From assembly GCA_027047745.1 (NCBI GenBank), contig JALTUB010000171.1:1-5846 (forward strand): a stretch of 5,846 bases of DNA, written 5' to 3'. The position numbers and the translations under genes are program-made. The notes beneath the pieces are model-generated. The model had not been told where the DNA came from, searched no databases, and saw only the letters and a program-made list of their open reading frames with translations. Positions within the stretch are counted from its first letter, which is position 1, and each line of letters starts with the position of its first letter. The DNA comes from Sulfurimonas sp. Lineage in GTDB: Bacteria > Campylobacterota > Campylobacteria > Campylobacterales > Sulfurimonadaceae. Positions 1 through 4,848 of the stretch are shown in pieces.

Positions 1-233
1 TCTCTCATAAGTTCTAAAACTCCATAAACATCATGAGGGTTGATATAAACAACCATATTAGTCACTTGAATATAAGCATCTTTTACTTCAAATTTTGCTT
101 TTATAGCTGCTAAATCAGCTGCAAAAACTTCATCACTCTCTACATCTTGTTTAGGCACTTGTGGTGCAACATAAAATCTATCAGTATAGTAAGCTTTTGC
201 TTGTACATCATCTTTAGGTGTATAGGCTCTCAT
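1..233 (-). CDS. nuoC: NADH-quinone oxidoreductase subunit C, N-terminal part (partial)
   Basis: This is the first 77 codons of the 30-kDa peripheral-arm subunit of respiratory complex I; the gene continues past the left edge. The translation begins MRAYTPKDDVQAKAYYTDRF and later reads VTNMVVYINPHDVYGVLELM, which suits the N-terminal alpha/beta domain of NuoC. The protein sits in the hydrophilic arm on the cytoplasmic face, beside NuoB and NuoD. The ATG (231-233) lies one base after the nuoB stop codon. An AAAAGG ribosome-binding sequence lies about 10 nt upstream inside the end of nuoB, so the two genes are co-transcribed and probably translationally coupled. The call rests mainly on position directly after nuoA-nuoB plus the N-terminal sequence; the diagnostic C-terminal part is outside the window. 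Whether it is fused to NuoD cannot be seen, though Campylobacterota usually keep them separate. Confidence 0.85.
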   Translation of the reverse strand, partial: MRAYTPKDDVQAKAYYTDRFYVAPQVPKQDVESDEVFAADLAAIKAKFEVKDAYIQVTNMVVYINPHDVYGVLELMR

Positions 234-234
234 A

Positions 235-744
235 TTACATTAACCTTTTTGCTTTTTGTGCATTTCCTGCTTTGTTAGCACGGATTTTTTGTTGTAGTAG
301 CATCACACCATACTGAAGTGTTTCAGGACGAGGTGCACAACCAGGAAGATACAAATCAACGGGGATAATTCTATCACAACCTTGAACAGTTGCATAAGTG
401 TTAAACATTCCACCAGTATTTGCACATGAACCCATAGATATAACCCATCTAGGCTCTGTCATCTGGTCATATAAACGCTTAATAAACTCTGCATGTTTCT
501 TGGTAAGAGTTCCTGCAACAATCATAACATCTGCTTGACGAGGACTAGCACGAAAGATAGTTCCATAACGGTCAAAGTCAAAACGAGATGCACCTGAAGC
601 CATCATCTCGATACCACAACAAGCAAGACCATAAGTCAATGCCCAAAGTGAGTTAGAACGACCCCAGTTTACAATCTTATCAATAGATGTAAGTGCAACA
701 GGAAGTCCACCATCTTGTGTATAATTTACTTTATGTTGTGCCAT
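235..744 (-). CDS. nuoB: NADH-quinone oxidoreductase subunit B (iron-sulfur cluster N2 subunit)
   Basis: NuoB carries the terminal [4Fe-4S] cluster N2 of complex I, which passes electrons to quinone at the junction of the peripheral and membrane arms. With the start chosen here the protein has 169 residues, normal for the family. The cluster ligands are visible: adjacent C42-C43 in GLACCGIEMM, C107 in SMGSCANTGG and C136 in YLPGCAPRP. The frame stays open seven codons further up to an ATG at 765 (MEKRSLR), but I chose the ATG at 744 (MAQHKVNY). That start has a full AAGGAG sequence (752-757) 7 nt upstream, and the protein then begins like other epsilonproteobacterial NuoB proteins. The gene overlaps the 3' end of nuoA by 19 bp and is followed after one base by nuoC. 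Conserved residues all appear intact. Confidence 0.97.
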   Translation of the reverse strand: MAQHKVNYTQDGGLPVALTSIDKIVNWGRSNSLWALTYGLACCGIEMMASGASRFDFDRYGTIFRASPRQADVMIVAGTLTKKHAEFIKRLYDQMTEPRWVISMGSCANTGGMFNTYATVQGCDRIIPVDLYLPGCAPRPETLQYGVMLLQQKIRANKAGNAQKAKRLM

Positions 745-1115
745 TCTAAGGCTCCTTTTTTCCAAGCATATGCAAAACCAATTGCCAATAATAAGATAAA
801 CATTAGCATCTCAGCGAAACCAAACCAGCCAAGAACTTTAAAATCAACTGCCCATGGGAACATAAATACAATCTCTACATCAAAGAGTAAAAACAGAAGT
901 GCAAACAGGTAAAACTGTGGTGATACTCTATTTGGTTGTTTAGTTATCTCAGGTCCACATTCGTAAACTGATAGCTTAATCTTTTCACTATCTTTTCGTG
1001 CTAATGCACGACTCGCCAAACGAGCGATTATCGTTGTGGCAGTAAAAGCACCAAATGTTATAACAAACAGTACAAATACCCCAAAATACGGATTTGAAGT
1101 CACTATATGATCCAT
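726..1115 (-). CDS. nuoA: NADH-quinone oxidoreductase subunit A (membrane subunit)
   Basis: NuoA is a small membrane subunit of complex I at the junction near NuoB, NuoH and NuoJ, contributing to coupling between quinone reduction and proton pumping. The 129-residue product has three hydrophobic segments at about residues 10-32, 66-90 and 95-118. The family signature YECG lies at 51-54 in the loop after the first helix. The second helix carries FYLFALLFLLFDVE with conserved acidic residues D79 and E81, and E102 is in the third helix. An AAAGGA sequence (1124-1129) sits 8 nt before the ATG. This is the first gene of the nuo operon; it overlaps nuoB by 19 bp. Its promoter must lie in, or upstream of, the inverted-repeat-rich gap 1116-1299. 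Confidence 0.97.
   Translation of the reverse strand: MDHIVTSNPYFGVFVLFVITFGAFTATTIIARLASRALARKDSEKIKLSVYECGPEITKQPNRVSPQFYLFALLFLLFDVEIVFMFPWAVDFKVLGWFGFAEMLMFILLLAIGFAYAWKKGALEWHNIK
752..757 (-). promoter_or_regulatory. Ribosome binding site that decides the nuoB start
   Basis: A perfect AAGGAG on the minus strand lies 7 nt upstream of the ATG at 744 and inside the last codons of nuoA. It supports the 169-residue NuoB over the longer in-frame start at 765, which this site could not serve because it lies downstream of that start. Confidence 0.85.
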
Positions 1116-1180
1116 ATAACCTATCCTTTAAAATAAGAAGTAATAATCATGATAAATATTACTCTTTTTAATATTTGTCT

Positions 1181-1200
1181 TCTAGCAATATAGTGCTAGA
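1181..1200. repeat. Perfect 7-bp hairpin TCTAGCA/TGCTAGA
   Basis: The arms 1181-1187 and 1194-1200 are perfectly complementary around a 6-nt loop. A run of A follows on the plus strand, so on the minus strand a T-run precedes the stem rather than follows it, which argues against a terminator in either direction. It is nested inside the longer inverted repeat and its right arm competes with the pairing at 1188-1222. Confidence 0.65.
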
Positions 1201-1222
1201 AAAAACAGTTACTGCACTATAT
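1188..1222. repeat. Perfect 9-bp inverted repeat ATATAGTGC/GCACTATAT (alternative fold)
   Basis: The arms 1188-1196 and 1214-1222 are perfectly complementary, separated by 17 nt. This pairing uses bases belonging to the 7-bp hairpin (1194-1196) and to the right arm of the long repeat (1219-1222), so it excludes both. That gives two competing folds in the nuoA leader. Confidence 0.6.
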
Positions 1223-1299
1223 CAAAAAGAGTATTAAATAAAAGTTTAATGGAGGTTAAAGAGTGTTAAATGTCACTTATCGCAACACTACTCTATATT

Positions 1300-3036
1300 T
1301 TATCTGTTTAAAAAACCCATAGATTTTTCACTATCAAAGTTGGCATCTTTTTCTCTTGTTATTTCGTCTATAAAATCTTTTATAGTAAAAAGAGGTTCTT
1401 TTTTAACAGCTACCTTATAAGCTGTGTTTTTAACTATAAGATTTATCTGTCCACCTGTGAGAGAATAAGTCGCTAAGACTTTTGCATCAAAGCCTTTTTC
1501 ATAAGGGGCATCTACTGGGAGCATAAATTCCCAAAGTTTTTCTCTTTGTGCTTTGTTTGGCTTTTTAAACTCTATTTTGTAGTTAAATCTTCTTGAAAAA
1601 GCTTTATCTATGTTTTCTAAAAGATTTGTTGTAGCTATAAGCATACCACGAAAATTTTCTATCTGTTCTAAAAAAATATTTTGCATCTGGTTGTGCATCT
1701 GGTCTGAACCTGTAATATTTCCACTACTTCTTGCACCTAAAAACTGGTCTGCTTCATTTAAAAGCAAGATAGGCTCTGTTTTTGTTTTTTCACTCAACTC
1801 ATAAAAAGTATCAAAAATCTTACGAACATTTTTCTCACTCTCTCCAACATACATAGAGAGAATTTTAGAGCAGTCAAAGGCAAGAACTTGGCGTTTAAGT
1901 GACTTTGCAAGTGAGTAAGCTGTCATGGTTTTACCAGTTCCAGCAGCTCCATAAAAGATTATTCTAGCGTCAATACCACTCTTTTTATCTTTAATGCCCC
2001 ACTTTACCAAACGAGATATGACTTCTTTATCTACTTGACGCATTAAGTTTTCTAGCGTCTCTTGCGTTTTATCGTTTAAAACAACATCCTCTAAAGAAGT
2101 GTCACTATCTACAAGTTCAAAAATATCTTGTTCATCTACAAGTGCATTTAGTTTTAAACGAGTTACTTTTTTACTCTTGTTTGGATGGATGATACTTTGA
2201 AGAACCTCATCAACTATATAAAATGCACGACTAATCCCACCAAAAGGACTTAACATCTCTTCATAGTCAATAATCCCTGAACTGATAAGGTTAGAGCCAT
2301 CTTCTAAAAGTGAACGATTTTTGATGCGTTCATACTCATCAACTGAAATCAAGTCAATAAGTGAGTTCATCTCACGCAGTGGCGTCTCAGAAGCACTATA
2401 CTCTTCACGCAACAGTGCTATAAAAATCACCTGCTCATACACACCCATCTTCTTTTGTTTAAAAAATTTATCTAAAACTAGACTTTGTGAAGTTTGTGCT
2501 ATCCTCTCATCTATGCGTTTTTCTAAAAGTTCAAGTTTGTTTTGAATGCGTCCAACACCTAAAGAGTGTTCATTGACATTTTGACGAATAACACTCATCT
2601 TCTCATAAAGTTCTATGCGAAAAAATTGGTCTTGAAGATACTCTAAATGGTCACCATAAGGTTTTATCTCAGGTAAATCAAGTTCAAGTGTTCCCTCTTG
2701 AAGTAGCTTTAAAAATGATGGAGTAAGTCCAACAGCTGTATTTAAAAGTTCAAGAGGAGTTACATCTGAGATCTTAAGAGGAGTAAAACTCTGCTGATGT
2801 AACCAACCAAGTTCTAAAAGATTTCGTATCTCTCTTAAATGCTCTAAATGTTCATAATTATCATTTTTATACAAATCTTCTAAAAGTTCTAAAACCAAGA
2901 CATCATCTTGACCTTTTAAATATTTTTTAGTCAAGTATTGGAGCATAAGTGCCTCGCTACTTGAACATTTTAAATGTAAAAATATATCTGTTTCTTCAAT
3001 CTTTTCTTTCGATAAAAAGTTCACTAAAGTTTTCAA
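1300..3036 (-). CDS. AAA-family ATPase with a large uncharacterised N-terminal region
   Basis: This 578-residue protein has an AAA ATPase core in its C-terminal part (about 355-545) resembling the CDC48/FtsH-type classic AAA module. Walker A is GAAGTGKT at 363-370. Walker B is ILLLNE at 423-428, with Asn in place of the usual Asp before the catalytic Glu. Sensor 1 is ATTN at 468-471. The second region of homology ends in AFSRRF with arginine-finger candidates R482 and R483. GGQ (528-530) begins the sensor-2 area. The first ~320 residues match no domain I can name; they are mostly helical, with possible coiled coil around 141-180. The start is a TTG preceded by AAGGAA with a 4-nt gap; an in-frame GTG at 3024 is 16 nt from that site and less likely. 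It follows nfo by 22 nt as the last gene of the unit. It likely remodels or unfolds a protein or complex, but the substrate is unknown. Confidence 0.85.
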   Translation of the reverse strand: MKTLVNFLSKEKIEETDIFLHLKCSSSEALMLQYLTKKYLKGQDDVLVLELLEDLYKNDNYEHLEHLREIRNLLELGWLHQQSFTPLKISDVTPLELLNTAVGLTPSFLKLLQEGTLELDLPEIKPYGDHLEYLQDQFFRIELYEKMSVIRQNVNEHSLGVGRIQNKLELLEKRIDERIAQTSQSLVLDKFFKQKKMGVYEQVIFIALLREEYSASETPLREMNSLIDLISVDEYERIKNRSLLEDGSNLISSGIIDYEEMLSPFGGISRAFYIVDEVLQSIIHPNKSKKVTRLKLNALVDEQDIFELVDSDTSLEDVVLNDKTQETLENLMRQVDKEVISRLVKWGIKDKKSGIDARIIFYGAAGTGKTMTAYSLAKSLKRQVLAFDCSKILSMYVGESEKNVRKIFDTFYELSEKTKTEPILLLNEADQFLGARSSGNITGSDQMHNQMQNIFLEQIENFRGMLIATTNLLENIDKAFSRRFNYKIEFKKPNKAQREKLWEFMLPVDAPYEKGFDAKVLATYSLTGGQINLIVKNTAYKVAVKKEPLFTIKDFIDEITREKDANFDSEKSMGFLNR

Positions 3037-3058
3037 TGTTTTCCTTAAAATTTATAAC

Positions 3059-3943
3059 TTAATCTACAAAACTATATAGTAATTCTATCTCATCTTTCCA
3101 AATAGTCTCATCAATAGTCTCTAAAACGAGTGGAATGTCATCCATTCTCTCATCATTCATGATAAATCTAAAGGCATCCAGCCCAATCTCGCCTTTTCCA
3201 AGTGAATGGTGTCTATCTACATGAGAGCCTAATGGTGGTTTAGAGTCGTTTATATGCATTCCCATAAGATACTTAAAGCCTACAATTTTTTCAAAATCAC
3301 TCCATGTTTTATCATAAACTTCTTTTGTTCTTATATCATAACCAGCTGTAAACATATGGCAAGTATCTATACAAACACCTACTCGGCTTTTATCTTCTAC
3401 TTTGTCTATGATATGTGCTAAATGCTCAAACCTCCAACCAAGGTTACTGCCCTGTCCTGCTGTATTTTCCAACACTGCACTCACTCCACTTGTTTTATCA
3501 AGTGCGATATTTATAGACTCTGCGATAGTATCCAAGCAAACATCCTCTATGGGTGCCATAACTTCACGATTTTCTTTATCTTTTTTTGCTACTTTTACCA
3601 AATGACTTCCAGGGTGAAAGTTTAGTCTATCGAGTCCTAACATCTCACATCTTTGTAACTCATCCACAAAGGCATTGCGTGATTTTTCTAGTTTTTCTAC
3701 TTCTGGATGTCCAAGATTTATAAGATATGAATCATGAGGAAGTATATGTTTTGCTAAAATACCACTCTCATCAAGCATAGTTTTAAACCTATCTATAGTC
3801 TCAGTGTCCAAATCTTTTGCTACCCATTGTCTTTGGTTTTTAGTAAAAAGGGCAAATGCTTTTGCACCGATAACCTCTGCATTTGATATAGCATTATAAA
3901 CACCACCTGATGCCGAGCAGTGAGCTCCTACAAATTTTGCCAT
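3059..3943 (-). CDS. nfo: Endonuclease IV (apurinic/apyrimidinic endonuclease)
   Basis: This enzyme cleaves the phosphodiester bond 5' to abasic sites in DNA and removes blocked 3' ends during base excision repair, in the cytoplasm. The 294 residues fit the Nfo family TIM-barrel fold. All nine metal ligands of the tri-zinc site can be placed by motif: H70 (PHDSYLINLGHP), H110 (NFHPGS), E159 (VLENTAGQG), D193 and H196 (CIDTCH), H230 (HINDSK), D243 and H245 (VDRHHSLG) and E275 (LVLET). The opening KFVGAHCSASGG is the usual N-terminus. The ATG overlaps the stop of the upstream lipoprotein gene by one base (TAATG), with AAGGA 9 nt upstream inside that gene, so translation is probably coupled. The gene appears intact. 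Its neighbours (a four-Cys microprotein, a lipoprotein and an AAA ATPase) do not form a known repair pathway. Confidence 0.97.
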   Translation of the reverse strand: MAKFVGAHCSASGGVYNAISNAEVIGAKAFALFTKNQRQWVAKDLDTETIDRFKTMLDESGILAKHILPHDSYLINLGHPEVEKLEKSRNAFVDELQRCEMLGLDRLNFHPGSHLVKVAKKDKENREVMAPIEDVCLDTIAESINIALDKTSGVSAVLENTAGQGSNLGWRFEHLAHIIDKVEDKSRVGVCIDTCHMFTAGYDIRTKEVYDKTWSDFEKIVGFKYLMGMHINDSKPPLGSHVDRHHSLGKGEIGLDAFRFIMNDERMDDIPLVLETIDETIWKDEIELLYSFVD

Positions 3944-4410
3944 TATTTTACATCCTTGATTTTGAAAATTATTCTGTTTTTTCTATCTTTAAAGGATATT
4001 ACACCACTAAAAACACGATAGTCAATATCTACATCTTGCGTTTGAATCTTTTGAGTAAAACCATCACTTAACTTTGTACTATTTTTACCAGCATATATCT
4101 TATGCCCTAAGATAACATTTTGAAGTAAATCATCTGGATAATGTTCATTTAGATACTCTTTGTTAAAAGAGCTTTTTCGCATACATCCCTCATCAACACA
4201 AACAAGATGATTTATATCTATCTTTTTAATAACTCGACCTGCAACAAAAAGTTCCACTTCCAAATCATTTTTAGTATGTCTAACATAAGCCAAATCTGCA
4301 AATCTAAGCTTTGGAGACTTTATAATAAATATCTTAGAATCTGTCTGCTCATAGTTTTTCATGCTACATGCACTAAACAAGAGCATAAAAACTACAAGCA
4401 AATATCTCAC
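3943..4410 (-). CDS. Putative lipoprotein of unknown function
   Basis: I do not recognise the family. The 155-residue product begins MRYLLVVFMLLFSACS, a short signal peptide ending in a lipobox-like LFSAC with C15 as the lipidated cysteine. Serine at +2 is compatible with outer-membrane sorting under the E. coli rule, which may not apply here. The mature part is hydrophilic, with alternating beta-like stretches and a C71-x4-C76 pair (CVDEGC) that could form a disulfide. The start is GTG at 4410, 2 nt after the stop of the upstream microprotein (TAATAGTG). No strong ribosome-binding sequence is seen, which fits translation by coupling. The ATG at codon 9 would destroy the signal peptide, so it was rejected. 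The 3' end overlaps nfo by one base. It is probably an envelope protein that shares a transcript with nfo by gene packing, not by function. Confidence 0.7.
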   Translation of the reverse strand: MRYLLVVFMLLFSACSMKNYEQTDSKIFIIKSPKLRFADLAYVRHTKNDLEVELFVAGRVIKKIDINHLVCVDEGCMRKSSFNKEYLNEHYPDDLLQNVILGHKIYAGKNSTKLSDGFTQKIQTQDVDIDYRVFSGVISFKDRKNRIIFKIKDVK

Positions 4411-4412
4411 TA

Positions 4413-4568
4413 TTATTTCTTTAAAAACTTACCACATTTTTTTTCAGGAGTACCACCAAAGCTTCCAACCTCAACTGCTGAACCATCTTTAGCTATTACC
4501 TGTCTTTTACACTCATCTTTTGCTATACAATTTGGATTTTTACACCCTATATTTTCTGGATATGCCAT
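4413..4568 (-). CDS. 51-residue four-cysteine microprotein
   Basis: This small gene reads MAYPENIGCKNPNC from the start and ends KKCGKFLKK. Its four cysteines are C9, C14, C20 and C45. The C9-x4-C14-x5-C20 cluster plus one distal Cys could bind zinc or an iron-sulfur cluster, but no known motif is matched exactly. The product is basic, without a signal peptide or membrane segment, so probably cytoplasmic. Support for coding: ATG with AAGG (4578-4581) 9 nt upstream, a strong promoter placed to give a leader of about 25 nt, and a stop codon only 2 nt before the next gene's GTG. It is the first gene of the four-gene unit. I cannot name its function. A metal-binding or redox accessory role is an inference from the cysteines only. 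Confidence 0.75.
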   Translation of the reverse strand: MAYPENIGCKNPNCIAKDECKRQVIAKDGSAVEVGSFGGTPEKKCGKFLKK

Positions 4569-4599
4569 CTTTACTAACCTTATATATTTTATTTATGGA

Positions 4600-4628
4600 A
4601 TTCTATCAAATTTTTGTCAATTTGTCAT
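4600..4628 (-). promoter_or_regulatory. Sigma70-type promoter for the microprotein-lipoprotein-nfo-ATPase unit
   Basis: On the minus strand, -35 ATGACA (4623-4628) and -10 TAGAAT (4600-4605) are separated by exactly 17 nt; each matches five of six consensus bases. Transcription would begin near 4593, giving a leader of about 25 nt before the ATG at 4568. A perfect TTGACA (4615-4620) overlaps the spacer, but its 17-nt partner is a weaker CATAAA. Confidence 0.7.
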
Positions 4629-4657
4629 AAAATTAAAAAAGTAATTTACAAACACTC

Positions 4658-4680
4658 GTTCCCACACGGAGTATGGGAAC
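4658..4680. repeat. Hairpin of repeat unit 1
   Basis: Arms GTTCCCACAC and GTATGGGAAC pair at 9 of 10 positions around the 3-nt loop GGA. The one mismatch (C against A) is internal. Confidence 0.85.
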
Positions 4681-4701
4681 GCATATTAACCCAAACCCCT
4701 C

Positions 4702-4724
4702 GTTCCCACTGTCCCAGTGGAAAC
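4702..4724. repeat. Hairpin of repeat unit 2
   Basis: Arms GTTCCCACTG and CAGTGGAAAC pair at 9 of 10 positions around the 3-nt loop TCC. The inner stem has changed on both sides relative to unit 1 while remaining paired. Confidence 0.85.
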
Positions 4725-4746
4725 GCATATTAACCCCAATTCTCTC

Positions 4747-4769
4747 GTTCCAATTCTCCGAATTGGAAT
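4747..4769. repeat. Hairpin of repeat unit 3
   Basis: Arms GTTCCAATTC and GAATTGGAAT pair perfectly over 9 bp around the loop TCC, with a G/T at the base. Five stem positions differ from unit 2 on each side, yet pairing is kept. The stem sequence CCAATTCTC also occurs in the tail of unit 2 just upstream, so alternative pairing with the right arm is possible. Confidence 0.85.
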
Positions 4770-4801
4770 GCATATTAACCCCAATTCAGCACTTTTTATA
4801 A

Positions 4802-4810
4802 GGGGGGGGG
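4802..4810. repeat. Homopolymeric G9 tract in the promoter of the surface-protein gene
   Basis: Nine consecutive G lie directly upstream of a TAAAAT -10 element and 38 nt before the ATG. Poly-G tracts are the classic contingency loci of Campylobacter and Helicobacter; tracts of similar length between -35 and -10 tune promoter strength elsewhere, as in Neisseria porA. Here a change in length would alter promoter spacing, not reading frame. It is the only G-run of this kind in the window. Confidence 0.8.
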
Positions 4811-4816
4811 TAAAAT
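4811..4816 (+). promoter_or_regulatory. Probable -10 element (TAAAAT) of the surface-protein gene
   Basis: TAAAAT matches five of six bases of TATAAT. Transcription would start near 4823, leaving a leader of about 26 nt that includes the AAAGGA ribosome-binding sequence (4833-4838). No clear -35 is visible: the hexamer 17 nt upstream is AGCACT, and a poor TTCAGC lies 20 nt upstream. The spacer ends in the G9 tract, so the promoter may be weak at the present tract length. Confidence 0.5.
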
Positions 4817-4848
4817 ACAACATCAAACAATAAAAGGAAAAACCACAA

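Larger units (their letters stand above)
1160..1233. repeat. Long imperfect inverted repeat upstream of nuoA
   Basis: The left arm 1160-1174 (TACTCTTTTTAATAT) and right arm 1219-1233 (ATATCAAAAAGAGTA) are complementary at 14 of 15 positions, with further partial pairing outside. The 44 nt between them hold a smaller hairpin. Neither strand has a clean T-run after the stem, so this does not look like a standard intrinsic terminator. It could be a leader RNA structure or a dyad operator for the nuo operon; the role is not known from sequence. Confidence 0.6.
1116..1299. other. Intergenic region between the ATPase gene and nuoA, rich in inverted repeats
   Basis: No gene is visible in these 184 bp. 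The region is the leader and probable promoter zone of the nuo operon and also the 3' end of the upstream ATPase gene. Several inverted repeats are present, listed separately. Near the ATPase stop there is a weak dyad, AGTGTT/AACACT (1262-1267 with 1284-1289), read on the minus strand as a 6-bp stem followed by CTTT; this is too weak to call a terminator. Several AT-rich -10-like hexamers occur, such as TATATT on the minus strand at 1187-1192, but none has a convincing -35 partner. The exact nuoA promoter is therefore left unassigned. Confidence 0.6.
4655..4787. repeat. Three tandem 44-45 bp hairpin repeats (REP-like palindromic array)
   Basis: Each unit reads CTC, then a 23-nt palindrome starting GTTCC, then GCATATTAACCC(C)AA. 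Unit starts are at 4655, 4699 and 4744. The flanks are nearly invariant while the palindrome interiors differ, yet pairing is kept in each. The CTCGTTCCCA...TGGGAACGCAT pattern resembles extragenic palindromes scattered in many genomes and often linked to REP-associated Y1 transposases (RAYT); that link is from memory and no transposase is in the window. The array fills the gap between two divergent promoters. It is not a CRISPR: repeats are palindromic units without unique spacers. Confidence 0.85.

Noticed and set aside
745..765. Longer nuoB start (MEKRSLR extension)
   Set aside because: The AAGGAG lies downstream of this ATG and exactly serves the ATG at 744; the extension also increases the overlap with nuoA and is not expected in the family.
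1181..1205. Hairpin TCTAGCA/TGCTAGA as a terminator
   Set aside because: On the plus strand it is followed by A, and on the minus strand the T-run comes before the stem, so it has the wrong polarity for termination in either direction.
1262..1289. Intrinsic terminator after the ATPase gene
   Set aside because: The stem is only 6 bp (AGTGTT/AACACT) with a 16-nt loop and is followed by CTTTAACC on the minus strand, so both stem and T-run are too weak.
3402..3625. Two overlapping plus-strand open frames of 67 codons inside nfo
   Set aside because: nfo is fully supported on the minus strand with all active-site residues; these frames are antisense shadows.
4207..4644. A 145-codon plus-strand open frame
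   Set aside because: It lies antisense to the lipoprotein and microprotein genes, crosses the nfo-unit promoter, and has a composition typical of the shadow of an AT-rich gene.
4655..4787. The three-repeat array as a CRISPR
   Set aside because: The repeated parts are the flanks of palindromes and the variable parts are the palindrome interiors, with self-complementarity kept. There are no unique spacers of constant size and no cas genes.
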